Below are positions 1 through 8,875 of a stretch of DNA of 64,000 bases, piece after piece. Source of the stretch: Planctomycetota bacterium (GTDB lineage Bacteria; Planctomycetota; Planctomycetia; Isosphaerales; Isosphaeraceae); NCBI GenBank assembly GCA_028291545.1, contig JAQGHR010000060.1, forward strand, positions 41,987 through 105,986, given 5' to 3'. Positions within the stretch are counted from its first letter, which is position 1. Each line of letters starts with the position of its first letter. The notes under the pieces were generated by a model. That model did no database searches, was not told the origin of the DNA, and saw only the letters and a program-made list of their open reading frames with translations. The position numbers and the translations under genes were made by a program.

Positions 1-2
1 TT

Positions 3-641
3 ATCCGTGCGATCCTCCGCAATTGCGTGAACACGTCAGCGACCTACCTCACGTCGCAATCCAACATGCTGCCGGGCTCATATGTCTTAGTACAGAAATA
101 TAACCAAACGGCAGCCGACCATCGCGCCTACACAGCGGCAGGGACCACACGATCGGACACCGTGATCTATAACACGGCAAGCCCTAGTCAGAGGCTCACG
201 CCAGCCAACGCATCAAGCAAGCTGCAATCTTCGGTCCCTACGTACGGATGGACCTTGGCAGTAGCCTCGGGAGCAACGGCTAACGTGAGTGTCTACGTTC
301 GCAAGAGTGTCGTCGGCGATGGCACGGCTTACAACGGTAATCAAGCTCGTTTGATCGTACGTAAGAACGTCGCCGCAGGGATCACGAGTGACACCGTACT
401 CGCCACGGCATCGGGAGCGGCGGGGACATGGGAACAACTAAGCGGCACAACCACAACCGTCAACGATGCCGCTAAGCTTGAGTTCTATGTCGATTGCGAT
501 GGGACCACGGGCTGGGTCAACGTTGACGACTTCGCATCCACAACGATCAACGATACGAAGGGATTCAAGTATTGGTCTGACGGACTCCCGAGCGTCCAAG
601 GCGACAACTCCACGAATGGACCGGTCAACTTCGCCTACTAA
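3..641 (+). CDS. Phage structural protein, C-terminal part (partial at window edge)
   Basis: The reading frame is open from the first bases of the window, so this is the 3' part of a longer gene; the GTG at 27 is probably internal. The visible 212 or so residues are rich in Thr, Ser, Ala, Gly and Val with alternating polar and hydrophobic residues, as in beta-sandwich or carbohydrate-binding-like domains of tail fibres and capsid decorations. No catalytic motif is visible. It lies upstream of the terminase genes and is followed by a hairpin terminator, so it ends its own transcription unit. Function beyond virion or adhesion structure is inferred from composition and context only. Confidence 0.55.
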   Translation: MRAILRNCVNTSATYLTSQSNMLPGSYVLVQKYNQTAADHRAYTAAGTTRSDTVIYNTASPSQRLTPANASSKLQSSVPTYGWTLAVASGATANVSVYVRKSVVGDGTAYNGNQARLIVRKNVAAGITSDTVLATASGAAGTWEQLSGTTTTVNDAAKLEFYVDCDGTTGWVNVDDFASTTINDTKGFKYWSDGLPSVQGDNSTNGPVNFAY

Positions 642-682
642 GCATAAGGAAACGCTTATGGGTGGGTAGGGGGTTCGAAGAT

Positions 683-723
683 GGCGGAGTCTCGTGCTAG
701 AGATCTCCGCCCTCTATTTCTTT
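683..723 (+). terminator. Rho-independent terminator after the first phage gene
   Basis: GGCGGAG-TCTC pairs with GAGA-T-CTCCGCC around a six-base loop (683-711), with one bulge, and is followed by the T-rich stretch TATTTCTTT. It separates the upstream structural gene from the packaging genes. Confidence 0.7.
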
Positions 724-769
724 GTCGGAAGCCTCATTTTAGGTCGCTTTTCCATCAAGTCTAGGGGGC

Positions 770-797
770 TTTCACTAACCAAATGCTATTATATGAT
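770..797 (+). promoter_or_regulatory. Candidate sigma70-type promoter for the packaging/head operon
   Basis: TTTCAC (770-775) and TATGAT (792-797) are separated by 16 bases, directly after the upstream terminator and before the terminase genes. If it is used, transcription would begin near 804. The first ATG (783) of the next gene would then be outside the mRNA, and ATG 828, with AAAGG 11 bases upstream, would be the start. Confidence 0.4.
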
Positions 798-1106
798 ATA
801 GAAACTAACATAAAGGCAATCAATAAAATGCAATCAACGCATACCGAAGTGAATGGCGGCGAAATGGCGATGGCGGGAGTTTTCCATGTCAATCTCGATG
901 GCGATGGCATGGTCGCCGAATTGCAGCGGCGGGAGAAGTTCTACAAGTTCAAGCGGATTGAGATGTTGGAAGAGCGGCGGGACGCCATGGTCTCACTACT
1001 TGAAATTGGACTCGATGACGACGGAATTGCCATCCGCGCCGAGTTTCGACCGAAGATCAAGAGGGAGCTAGATAGGCTTGAGGCATGCATCAGGGAGACA
1101 CTATGA
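783..1106 (+). CDS. Small hypothetical phage protein upstream of the terminase genes
   Basis: The frame encodes up to 107 residues, rich in Glu, Arg and Lys, with a helical amphipathic character in its second half. No family is recognised. The stop codon overlaps the start of the small terminase gene (ATGA), which indicates translational coupling and supports the frame. The start is uncertain: ATG 783 falls inside a plausible -10 box, while ATG 828 (residue 16) has a purine-rich site upstream. Position just before terS is common for small packaging or regulatory proteins, but no function can be assigned. Confidence 0.6.
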   Translation: MLLYDIETNIKAINKMQSTHTEVNGGEMAMAGVFHVNLDGDGMVAELQRREKFYKFKRIEMLEERRDAMVSLLEIGLDDDGIAIRAEFRPKIKRELDRLEACIRETL

Positions 1107-1450
1107 GCAAAACCGCACCCAAGCATCTCGACGACATAGCCAAGACCACATACAAGCAAGTCTGGGCGGTCCTGGAATCGCTCGGCAAGTTGCACGACAT
1201 CGACGCCAATACGATCGAGCTATACGCAAGTCTCTACTCGACGTACAGGATCGCTCAGGCAGAACTGCAAAAGTCCGGTCCGATCATCTTCGCCAAGAAC
1301 GGATACCCGATGCAGAATCCGGCTGCCTCGTTGTCGTCAACGTGCGTCAAGGAAATGCGAGGCATCCTCCGGGACTGGGGAGTATCCAAGATCGTCGATA
1401 GGGTCGAGAGCGATAGCGCATCCGAGGCTAAGTGGCACGGACTCGCGTAA
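1103..1450 (+). CDS. terS: Terminase small subunit (P27-like)
   Basis: The product of 115 residues would recognise phage DNA and load the large terminase for genome packaging. It has the length, helical content and middle region with conserved Tyr and Asn-Pro (NGYPMQNPAA) typical of P27-family small terminases. The ATG at 1103 is preferred over one at 1085 because GGGAG stands just upstream and the ATGA overlap couples it to the preceding gene. It overlaps the large terminase start by 19 bases, which fits the usual terS-terL pair. Confidence 0.8.
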   Translation: MSKTAPKHLDDIAKTTYKQVWAVLESLGKLHDIDANTIELYASLYSTYRIAQAELQKSGPIIFAKNGYPMQNPAASLSSTCVKEMRGILRDWGVSKIVDRVESDSASEAKWHGLA

Positions 1451-3006
1451 TAGACCCTCTGAACGATCCTGGCAATCGCGTTATCCAGTTTGCGGGCAAC
1501 CTCAAGCTCACGGGCGACTACCGAGGCAGACCATTCGAGCTTCTCCCATTTCAGGAGGCATGGTTCCGCACGATCTACGGTACGCTCGATCACGCTGGAT
1601 TCCGGCAGTACACGAAATCGAGCCTATTCCTCCCGAGGAAGAATGGAAAGTCGAGCCTCGTTAGCGCCGCAGGGGTATACCATCTGTTCGGCGAAGGCAT
1701 CGGCAAGGGCGGTCAAGAGATTTACTCGGCTGCCTCGAATCGTGATCAATCTGGACGTATCTATAAGTTGCTCAAAGAGAGCATTCAGCAAGACCCGTAC
1801 CTCAACGCGCAAGTTAAGTTTCGGGATCAGACCAAAACCATCGTCCATAAGAAGCTCGACAATATCTTTATCAGTCTGGCAAGCGATGGCGGCGCCGTTC
1901 ACGGACTCAACCCTAGCGTCGTGTTCGCCGATGAATTGCACGCATGGAAAGTCTCGAAAGCACGGGATCTGTTTTCGGCTCTAAAGACGGGGTCAGGAAC
2001 GCGACGGGAACCGCTTTTTATCGTCCTCACGACGGTAGGGAACGACCTGCAAAGCCTCTGCCATGAAGAATATCAGTACGCGAAGCAAGTCGCGTCGAAT
2101 CCCGAGACCGATCCCGAGTACCTACCCGTCATATTCGAGTTGCCCGATACCGAGGACTGGCGGGACGAAAGCAACTGGTACAAGTGCAATCCCGCACTCG
2201 GCAAATTCGTTCATATCAGGGAACTCCGCAAGCTCTATAACGAGGCGAAGGCTCTGCCCGAACGAGAGGCGAGTTTCCGACAATTCCAGTTGAATCAATG
2301 GGTCCAAGGCAACACAAAATGGCTGCCTCAAGACCGATGGAACGAGCTACAGCTTGATTACACTCACGCTGATCTTGAGGGGCGCTCTTGTGTTGGCGCT
2401 CTCGACCTGGCTGCCGTCCATGACCTCGCAAGCCTCTGCCTCGTGTTCGACATGGAAGACGGCACGTATCGAGTAATCAACGTCAATTGGACGGCAGGGG
2501 AGACGGCGAAGCGGAGAGAAAAGGCGGATGGCGTTCCGTATGTCGCGTGGTCTCAATCGCATCCTGACGCGCTTCGTCTGACACCGGGAGAGACCACCAA
2601 TCACGAGACGATCGAGAAAGACATCATCGCTCTATCCAAGCGATTCAAGATCAAGCTACTTGCGATCGACCCTGACAACGGGGTCATGATCAGTCAACGC
2701 TTGACCGATCAGAAGCTCAACGTCCAGAGCTATTATCAGTCAATGGCTTACATGAACGCGCCAAGCAAGCAACTCGAAAGATTGATCTTGGAGAAGCGAA
2801 TCCACCACGACGGAAACCCGGTACTCAATTGGAGTGTGGGCAACGTCAAGGTGGAGAGGGACGCTCAGGACCGGATACGACCGAGTAAAAAACGATCCAA
2901 CGATCGCATTGACCCCGTGGTGGCGCTCGTGATGGCTATTGGAGTGAGCATGAGTGAACCTGAGACCGAGAGCGTCTATAAGACACGCGACGTTATTTTC
3001 GTCTAA
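1432..3006 (+). CDS. terL: Terminase large subunit
   Basis: This 524-residue protein is the ATPase and nuclease that pumps DNA into the procapsid and cuts concatemers. A Walker A variant, PRKNGKSS, lies at residues 68-75, and a Walker B, VVFADE, at 163-168. The C-terminal half shows the spaced acidic positions of the RNase H-like nuclease (GALDLA, LAIDPD and NDRIDPVVAL). It starts with GTG at 1432, inside the end of terS, and its stop abuts the portal start. Length and motif order match the HK97/YmfN-type terminases. Confidence 0.93.
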   Translation: MARTRVIDPLNDPGNRVIQFAGNLKLTGDYRGRPFELLPFQEAWFRTIYGTLDHAGFRQYTKSSLFLPRKNGKSSLVSAAGVYHLFGEGIGKGGQEIYSAASNRDQSGRIYKLLKESIQQDPYLNAQVKFRDQTKTIVHKKLDNIFISLASDGGAVHGLNPSVVFADELHAWKVSKARDLFSALKTGSGTRREPLFIVLTTVGNDLQSLCHEEYQYAKQVASNPETDPEYLPVIFELPDTEDWRDESNWYKCNPALGKFVHIRELRKLYNEAKALPEREASFRQFQLNQWVQGNTKWLPQDRWNELQLDYTHADLEGRSCVGALDLAAVHDLASLCLVFDMEDGTYRVINVNWTAGETAKRREKADGVPYVAWSQSHPDALRLTPGETTNHETIEKDIIALSKRFKIKLLAIDPDNGVMISQRLTDQKLNVQSYYQSMAYMNAPSKQLERLILEKRIHHDGNPVLNWSVGNVKVERDAQDRIRPSKKRSNDRIDPVVALVMAIGVSMSEPETESVYKTRDVIFV

Positions 3007-4521
3007 GTGTCCCTAGATATGATCAGTATGTACAATACACTTAAAAATCTCTTTACGCGGCGTTCAAGCACTCCCCTGACTCGGCAACAGTTGCAGAGCA
3101 TCGCGTACGGGGGTCCGACTGCCACGGGTCTAAACGTCTCCGAGGAGAACGCTCTCACTCTGGCGGCGGTCTATTCGGTTGTCGATGCCTACTCGACCAC
3201 GTTTGCGGGTCTCGATTTCGGCGCGTACGACTCGTCAAGCGGGGTAAGAAAAGAACTCCCGTCGCACTCGATCGCGCAACTCATGCGTCGTCCCAACGAG
3301 GACATGAATTGTTTCAAGTTTAAGCGCGCGATGATCGTCCCCTTGATGACCTCGGGCAACAGCTACACCGAGATTGTTCGCAGGCTGAACGGGAGAGCAG
3401 CAGAGCTTCACTTGCTCCCGTGGCGCAACGTCGAGCCACGATACGACGACAACGGGAGAGTGTGCTACTACCTCCGCAAGGAGGGTCGGACGCTTCCATC
3501 CTCCGATGTCATTCACCTATCGGGATTGTCCTGGAACGGCTTGATCGGACTCTCTCCGGTACAGGCGGCTCGACAGTCCCTCTCGATCGGGCAAGCCGCC
3601 GAAAAGGTCTCTGCCACGGTTTACCAGAATGGAGCGGTCAAACGAGGCTTCTATAAGACCGACCAAAAGCTAGATGACGACGTGATCGAGCGATTGCAGC
3701 GGCAATTCATGGACGGCTTCGGCGGTATCGACAATGCCGGAAAGACGCCGATCCTAGAGCAAGGCTTAGACTTCGTCAGCACTCAATTCAGTCCCGAGGA
3801 CGCTGCCTATATCACGTCCAGAGACTTCACCAATCTCGACGTGTGCCGAATCTGGCGTTATCCCGCTAGCATGCTCTGCCTCGGGCAATCGAGCTATAAC
3901 GCCAACGAGGAAAATTACCGCCAGTGGATCCAACAGCCGGTAAGGACGCTCTTGGAGGGGATCGAGGCGGAATTTGAATTCAAGCTTCTCCGTCCCGAGG
4001 AACGCGATCATATCGATTTCGAGTTTGATCTTGATTGCTTGCTCCGTGGGGACGCAAAAGCACGGACAGAGAGCATGAAAAACCTCTTCCTCATGGGCAT
4101 GTTGACCCCGGATGAGGGCAGAGCCCGAGAGGGTTTGAATCCCCTCGATATCGAGGGTTCGGACAAGGCTTGGGTTCCGGTAAACATGCGGGTCATGGAC
4201 GCACCTCAACCGCCGACGAATCAACCTAATCCAGCGGATCCCATCGGGGGGCAGCCTGGACCGCTTAGCGACGCGCCTAACGCTGCACGAGGCGTTATCC
4301 GGGAAAACCTGGCACGAGTCCTTAGACGGGCGCACAAGGGCAAGGGAAAGCCGTCCTGGCAGACGGAAATACGCAACCATTGCGGCGAAGTCCTCGGGGC
4401 GACGGTCGCTTTGATGGGATCACCACACACGATCGAGGCAGTTACCGACCTAATCATCGACCTGGCAGCCAAGGACGAGCTAGAGGACGCGATCGAGCAA
4501 CTTAACGAGGTAATCCAGTGA
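3007..4521 (+). CDS. HK97-family portal protein
   Basis: The 504-residue product forms the dodecameric ring at one capsid vertex through which DNA passes. The segment AEKVSATVYQNGAVKRG and the following long helical region are typical of HK97 gp3-like portals, as are the central beta-rich part (residues about 100-180) and acidic stretches. It directly follows terL and overlaps the protease start by four bases (ATGA-type). The GTG at 3007 has no clear ribosome site; ATG 3019 or 3028 are alternatives. The bases CCCTAGATA, which recur before two other phage genes, lie at the start (3011-3019). Confidence 0.92.
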   Translation: MSLDMISMYNTLKNLFTRRSSTPLTRQQLQSIAYGGPTATGLNVSEENALTLAAVYSVVDAYSTTFAGLDFGAYDSSSGVRKELPSHSIAQLMRRPNEDMNCFKFKRAMIVPLMTSGNSYTEIVRRLNGRAAELHLLPWRNVEPRYDDNGRVCYYLRKEGRTLPSSDVIHLSGLSWNGLIGLSPVQAARQSLSIGQAAEKVSATVYQNGAVKRGFYKTDQKLDDDVIERLQRQFMDGFGGIDNAGKTPILEQGLDFVSTQFSPEDAAYITSRDFTNLDVCRIWRYPASMLCLGQSSYNANEENYRQWIQQPVRTLLEGIEAEFEFKLLRPEERDHIDFEFDLDCLLRGDAKARTESMKNLFLMGMLTPDEGRAREGLNPLDIEGSDKAWVPVNMRVMDAPQPPTNQPNPADPIGGQPGPLSDAPNAARGVIRENLARVLRRAHKGKGKPSWQTEIRNHCGEVLGATVALMGSPHTIEAVTDLIIDLAAKDELEDAIEQLNEVIQ

Positions 4522-5123
4522 GCAAGACCATGGAAAAGCGGTATTTCGAGGTTCGGTCCGACGATGGAAACGCCTCGGTATTGATCGGGCATGCGGCGGT
4601 ATTCCTCCCGTGCCTCTCCGAAGACCTCGGGGGATTCGTCGAGAGGATCAATCCTGGCGCGTTCAAGCGGACTCTTGCGGAAAATCCCCTCGTTCATTGT
4701 CTTAAGAACCACAATACCGACTTGCCGCTAGGGGACACGGGTAACGGCAGCTTGATCTTGAGCGAGGACTCGACCGGTCTAGCGTTCCGTCTGTCACTAC
4801 CCGAGGGAGTGAGCTACGCATGTGACCTTAAAGCACTCATGCAGCGTGGCGACAATCTCCGTTGCTCGATCGGCTTCAATGTCGTATCCGAATCGTGGGA
4901 CGATTCGGGACCAATACCGATCCGAACGCTTATCGACCTAAACTTATATGAAATATCAGTGGGTGTAGTTTTTCCCGCTTACAAGGACACGGACGTTGCG
5001 TTGCGATCTCTGGCAGAGGCACGCAAGGCGATCGAGGTAGCGGATCGAGAGCGTCAGAGGCGAATCCGAGAGACAGAGCGGCGGATCGCACATGGCAAAA
5101 TTCTGAAATGGAAGCATAGATAA
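4518..5123 (+). CDS. Prohead (HK97-family) protease
   Basis: The 201-residue serine protease matures the procapsid by removing the scaffold part of the capsid protein. The family catalytic triad is visible as His65 (in KNHNTDLPLG), Ser117 (in RCSIGF) and an acidic residue in LYEISV (Glu145). The gene lies between portal and capsid, as in HK97. It overlaps the portal stop (GTGAGC start). The basic C-terminal tail (residues 165-201) is also usual. A spacer of 126 bases without a gene separates it from the capsid gene. Confidence 0.9.
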   Translation: MSKTMEKRYFEVRSDDGNASVLIGHAAVFLPCLSEDLGGFVERINPGAFKRTLAENPLVHCLKNHNTDLPLGDTGNGSLILSEDSTGLAFRLSLPEGVSYACDLKALMQRGDNLRCSIGFNVVSESWDDSGPIPIRTLIDLNLYEISVGVVFPAYKDTDVALRSLAEARKAIEVADRERQRRIRETERRIAHGKILKWKHR

Positions 5124-5249
5124 GAATGCCGTACGTTGATTCGGCAAGTCGGGGCATGTATCCAATGATACTTACCCTTGCTGTTCGCAAGCCCAAAGGC
5201 TAGAGGACCGTAGAGTTAGGGCAGAGTAATTAAGATCATATAGGTAAAC

Positions 5250-6521
5250 ATGGCAGATATCAGACAGTTGCACGAGCAGAGGAACGCGAATCTTGCTGAA
5301 TTTGAGAAGCTCAACGGCAAAGAGGACTTCTCCGACGGGGACAAGGCTCGTTGTGCGGAACTTGAAAGGTCGATCGAGGGTCTCTCCGATCAGATCAAGC
5401 GATCGGAAAAGCTTGAGTATTACAAGGGTCTAAGCCAGAGGGACGGCGACAAGCTCGCGCCTCGGGTATCGGCGAACGCTGATCTCGTTGCCCACACGGC
5501 GAAGCATAACTATAGCTTGCTCAAAGTTGTTCAGAGGCAGCTTGAGAACCGTCGGCTCGACGGTGTTGAAGCCGAAATGTCGCAAGAACTCGCCTCTCGT
5601 TCGGGCAAAGCCCCACAAGGCATTTATGTGCCGATGGACAGCGTCCGTACTAACCTGAACACCACGACCGGCACGGGCGGCATTCCGACCGTTACCCAGG
5701 CGACGATGATCGACATTCTCCGTGCCAAGCAACTTGGCTCTAGGATCGGCGTCGAGTACATTTCGGGCGCCAAGAATATCTTGAAGTTTCCCCGAGACAA
5801 TACCGCGTCGTCTCCCGGATTCAGCGCTGAAGCATCCAAGCAGAGCGATTCGAGCTTGACCCTCGATTCGGTGACTCTGACTCCGCATCAGATCGACGCT
5901 TCCGTCACCGCAACTCGTCAGTTTATGTACGAGTCGAGCGTTCCGGCAGAGGCTTGGCTGGTCAATAAGCTGACTACGGAACTTGCCGTCAAGATGGACT
6001 ATTCCTTGTTCTCGGCGGATGGCACTTCTAACTCGATCACCGGTCTACTCTATAACACCGATATTCCCGCCGGAAATGCCGTCCCGTTCGGTGGTGTGGG
6101 TGGAGCGCCGACCTGGACGAGCATCACCAGCTTTGAGAAGCTTGTTGATATCGGTAATGCCTTGAATGGCGCGCTCAACATGGTGACGACTCCGAAGGGC
6201 GTCAGCGCGCTCAAGAACACTGTCAAGGTCTCTGGATATCCAGAATACTTGATGGGCAGCGATGGCAAGGTCAACGGGTATAACTGCTATTCCTCGAACC
6301 AACTGCCGAGCAACCTCACGAAGTCTACCGGCACGGCACTTTCCGCCGTTCTGTTCGGGGACTTCTCCCAGGCGGTCTTCGTCGAGTTCAACGAGCTTGA
6401 CATCCTGGTCGATCCTTTTACCGCGTCTCCGAACCTCGTCATAAGAGTATACAGGGATTGTGATACTGCGGTCTGGCATGGCGCTAGCTTCAGCCGATCG
6501 GTAGATTTAATCGCTACCTAA
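5250..6521 (+). CDS. Major capsid protein, HK97 fold, with N-terminal scaffold domain
   Basis: The 423-residue protein builds the icosahedral shell. Residues 1 to about 118 are charged and coiled-coil-like, as in the HK97 delta domain that acts as scaffold and is cut off by the protease encoded next door. The mature part begins near GIYVPMDSVRTNL and shows the HK97-type order with LRAKQLGSRIGVEYISGAKN, a Thr/Ser-rich middle and a C-terminal RVYRDCDTAVWHGASFS. ATG 5250 has a weak TAGG site. Two strong hairpins follow the gene. Confidence 0.92.
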   Translation: MADIRQLHEQRNANLAEFEKLNGKEDFSDGDKARCAELERSIEGLSDQIKRSEKLEYYKGLSQRDGDKLAPRVSANADLVAHTAKHNYSLLKVVQRQLENRRLDGVEAEMSQELASRSGKAPQGIYVPMDSVRTNLNTTTGTGGIPTVTQATMIDILRAKQLGSRIGVEYISGAKNILKFPRDNTASSPGFSAEASKQSDSSLTLDSVTLTPHQIDASVTATRQFMYESSVPAEAWLVNKLTTELAVKMDYSLFSADGTSNSITGLLYNTDIPAGNAVPFGGVGGAPTWTSITSFEKLVDIGNALNGALNMVTTPKGVSALKNTVKVSGYPEYLMGSDGKVNGYNCYSSNQLPSNLTKSTGTALSAVLFGDFSQAVFVEFNELDILVDPFTASPNLVIRVYRDCDTAVWHGASFSRSVDLIAT

Positions 6522-6552
6522 GTTTCGATCACGACAAATCGAGGTCCGGGTC

Positions 6553-6590
6553 GGAGAGGCGACGGAATAATCCGTCGCCTCTCCTCATTT
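6553..6590 (+). terminator. Terminator after the major capsid gene
   Basis: A perfect 14-bp stem (GGAGAGGCGACGGA with its complement) closes on the tetraloop ATAA (6553-6584) and is followed by TCATTT. It starts 32 bases after the capsid stop and probably sets the capsid-to-downstream expression ratio. Confidence 0.85.
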
Positions 6591-6598
6591 ATACACGT

Positions 6599-6664
6599 AT
6601 GGCAACGAACATATTAGACAAGCACGCGACCCCCGGAAAGATATTTCTTTCCGGGGGTCTTTAG
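6599..6664 (+). pseudogene. N-terminal piece of the GT9-like glycosyltransferase, ending in an in-frame amber codon
   Basis: From ATG 6599 the frame reads MATNILDK through GKIFLSGGL and meets TAG at 6662-6664. The same frame then continues with LGDIAVLEAHW into the long downstream gene. A beta strand followed by a Gly-rich loop and GD (here GKIFLSGG then LGDI) is what a GT-B glycosyltransferase N-terminus looks like. Removing the six bases CTTTAG would give SGGLGD without a gap. The start context (CGT-ATGGCAAC) resembles that of the tape measure gene. This piece plus the downstream frame look like one gene of about 348 codons. Confidence 0.6.
6629..6663 (+). terminator. Second terminator-like hairpin, inside the broken glycosyltransferase frame
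   Basis: A perfect 13-bp stem (6629-6641 with 6646-6658, loop TATT) is followed by CTTTAG. The stem codes for the N-terminal strand of the glycosyltransferase, and its tail contains the amber codon. It is the second of two consecutive hairpins after the capsid gene. Confidence 0.7.
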
Positions 6665-6766
6665 CTAGGCGACATAGCGGTACTTGAAGCACACTGGGAT
6701 GATGACTTCCGGGATTCGCTGACCGACATATATTGGGGATCCACGAGGGAGTCACTCTGCCGTCAA

Positions 6767-7645
6767 TTGTTCGTCAACTGTCCTCGGTATGCACATATCA
6801 AGCACCACACGCTCTGGGACGATTGGTCAACGGTCAAGTCGGTCAACTGCCTAAACGAAGTCGTGGCATGGCGTACGCGGACGCCTAGAGGCATCGCGGA
6901 TTGGTCGATCGCTGCCCGATTCGTCGATATCATCGCACGCGAGCTTCATTACCATCCGTCCGCGTTCCTAGATCACGACCTGGCACACGTCGAGAGGTTC
7001 GGGCTGCCGGATCGCTTCGCCGTACTACAGGGCGATACGCCATTGAATCCCGAGTACCAGAGGGCAGAGCGGCGGATCATGCCTGGGGAGTGGGCTTGGA
7101 TTGCAGAACAACTCGAAAGTTCAGGACTCAAAGGCGTGGTTCTCAACTCCCACGACGCTCAATCTCCCCCCGAGAATCCGAACATTATTGATCTCACGGG
7201 CAAGACCACGGTCCCCGAAAGCCTCGAAATCCTCAAGAGAGCGGAACGGTTCTACGGTATCGACTCATGGCTTTCGGTCTATGCCGCTATGTTGCTGCCG
7301 GATAGCGCCATTCACGTCCGTAGCGTCAATCCGTGGCTGTTTTACAACCGTGTTGTGTACTACCCCACGAAACGCAAGCCGTGGTCTTTCATCACGAAGG
7401 GGTTTCCGAGCAAATACCCAAGTGAACAACTAGATAAGAACATGACAAACATCAAAATACTCAGGGAATGGATCGTCAATAACCGAGTCCACCAATCGGG
7501 AGAGTGGGTCATGGTCGGCGAACCTCTTGCCCGCAAGCTCATCAAGGATCGAGTGGCGATAGGCGGTCAACCTGACCCGATCGTCGAGACCGAGCAATTC
7601 ACTCCGATCACGCAACGGGCGGTCGTGCCAAGGAAGGGCAAGTGA
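6767..7645 (+). CDS. GT9-like (heptosyltransferase-type) glycosyltransferase, main part
   Basis: The C-terminal region has the GT9 signature: a strand GVVLNSHD, then IIDLTGKTTVPESLEILKRA, then FYGIDSWLSVYAAML, matching the nucleotide-sugar site of ADP-heptose-type transferases. The reaction would transfer a sugar, but donor and acceptor are unknown. The first usual start codon is TTG 6767 without a good ribosome site, yet the same frame is open and protein-like back to 6665, where an amber codon separates it from an ATG-started segment (6599-6664). The gene is either a nonsense pseudogene, a readthrough product or a shortened protein. It sits between capsid and head-tail genes and overlaps the next start (GTGA). 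Confidence 0.72.
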   Translation: MFVNCPRYAHIKHHTLWDDWSTVKSVNCLNEVVAWRTRTPRGIADWSIAARFVDIIARELHYHPSAFLDHDLAHVERFGLPDRFAVLQGDTPLNPEYQRAERRIMPGEWAWIAEQLESSGLKGVVLNSHDAQSPPENPNIIDLTGKTTVPESLEILKRAERFYGIDSWLSVYAAMLLPDSAIHVRSVNPWLFYNRVVYYPTKRKPWSFITKGFPSKYPSEQLDKNMTNIKILREWIVNNRVHQSGEWVMVGEPLARKLIKDRVAIGGQPDPIVETEQFTPITQRAVVPRKGK

Positions 7646-8253
7646 GCCTAGCGCTATGTTCGTCGTCCGATATCTCGACGTACTTCCCGCAACTGGCGTC
7701 ATTGAGCTACCTCGATAGCCTGATCACGGTCGCATCGGACATTGTCTATTCCTATTGCAACCGTACCACCCTGATCACGGCTAGCGGAGTCGTCGAGCGA
7801 GTAGACGGGTCCAAGAGTCCGTCTTCGTTGGGGTTCTATGGGATCACTCAATATTATAATAATTCACTTGTGGGTACTCAGGGCAACTTCTTCCTCGTCC
7901 TCAAGAACTTCCCGATCGTGAGCGTTCAATCGGTCGTGGATGACGCCGGAACCTCGATCACGGATTACGTGATCCTGCATTCCCGAGGCTTGCTCTATAG
8001 GCAATACGGTTGGAATCCAGGCATAGAAAACTACACGGTCACTTATACGTGTGGCAATGCAGCCGATCGCGTCAAGCATGCGGCAATACTTATGGTTAAG
8101 CACTTATACGATGACATGCTCCTCGGGACCGGAGGACAGATCAGGACGAGGACCCTGGGAGACTCAAGTATCGAGTATTTCGAGGCTCCGGCTTCTCAAC
8201 TCCCGATGTATGTGCAACTGCTTCTCAACCCGTTCCGAAAGATACCCGTATGA
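7642..8253 (+). CDS. Head-tail connector protein (gp6-like adaptor)
   Basis: The 203-residue product resembles phage adaptors that bind below the portal. The N-terminus has a helical SLSYLDSLITVASDIVYSYC segment, as in the connector family, and a beta-rich middle with a V-N-x-G-type YTVTYTCGNA strand near residues 128-137. It starts at GTG 7642 with GGAAGGG upstream and overlaps the preceding stop. It is followed without gaps by the head-closure and tail-completion genes. Assignment is from order and family resemblance. Confidence 0.7.
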   Translation: MSLALCSSSDISTYFPQLASLSYLDSLITVASDIVYSYCNRTTLITASGVVERVDGSKSPSSLGFYGITQYYNNSLVGTQGNFFLVLKNFPIVSVQSVVDDAGTSITDYVILHSRGLLYRQYGWNPGIENYTVTYTCGNAADRVKHAAILMVKHLYDDMLLGTGGQIRTRTLGDSSIEYFEAPASQLPMYVQLLLNPFRKIPV

Positions 8254-8576
8254 GCATGCTATTCCCGAGCGAGTTGACGAGTCAGGTTCACATCGATCGT
8301 GAGCAACAGATCAAGACCGAGAGCGGAGGTATCGCCTCGGTATGGACTCAGGTTGCCACGGCTTGGGTAAGGATTCGTCCCATGTCCGTGGTTGAACAGA
8401 AGCGATACAGCGTGGATAGGACGGTCTACGATCACCACCTATACGCCATGGCGACCACGGATATCCGCAACGGGGATCGTATCAGGTACGGGACGAGGAC
8501 GTTTGGAGACACGAGCGTCATGAATGTTGACGAGTTAAACGAGTACCTCAAGATCATCGTTCGGGAGATTGCCTAA
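8250..8576 (+). CDS. Head closure / head-tail joining protein
   Basis: This 108-residue beta-rich protein has the length and pattern of SPP1 gp16/HK97 gp7-type head closure proteins: an N-terminal basic part, a central W-V-R-I-R-P strand, a Glu-rich turn and the closing DRIRYGTRTFGD and YLKIIVREI strands. It would seal the connector and form the tail docking face. It overlaps both neighbours (ATGA-type junctions), consistent with one translational unit. Confidence 0.72.
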   Translation: MSMLFPSELTSQVHIDREQQIKTESGGIASVWTQVATAWVRIRPMSVVEQKRYSVDRTVYDHHLYAMATTDIRNGDRIRYGTRTFGDTSVMNVDELNEYLKIIVREIA

Positions 8577-8875
8577 TGGAGAACTTCAACGGGGACGCAC
8601 TCAAGAGGCAAGTCAAGCACATGCTCGTTGCGAAGCTCAGAGCGATCGGTGAGGGGGTGGCGGACCTGGCACGGGAGAAGTGTCCGGTACGCACGGGCAA
8701 GCTCCGGGACAGCATCATCTACGTCGTGAACGAGGACGAGCTAAAGGTAGCGATTGGCGCAACCCATTTTACGGCTCGTTTCGTCGAGCTTGGGACGCAC
8801 GATCAAGCTCCCGAGCCTTACTTGCGACCGGCATTGGCAGAGGCAGCTAGCGTACTTCGACAGGAGATGCATTGA
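8576..8875 (+). CDS. HK97 gp10-family tail completion protein
   Basis: The 99-residue sequence carries the family signature PVRTGKLRDSI (residues about 38-48), followed by FVELGTHDQAPEPYLRPAL near the C-terminus. In HK97-type phages such proteins act at the neck or tail completion step. The start ATG at 8576 overlaps the previous stop by one base. The downstream gene begins inside its last codons. Confidence 0.85.
   Translation: MENFNGDALKRQVKHMLVAKLRAIGEGVADLAREKCPVRTGKLRDSIIYVVNEDELKVAIGATHFTARFVELGTHDQAPEPYLRPALAEAASVLRQEMH

Noticed and set aside
5137..5165. Possible promoter (TTGATT-17-TATCCA) before the capsid gene
   Set aside because: The -10 box matches only three of six bases, so it was not listed as a feature.
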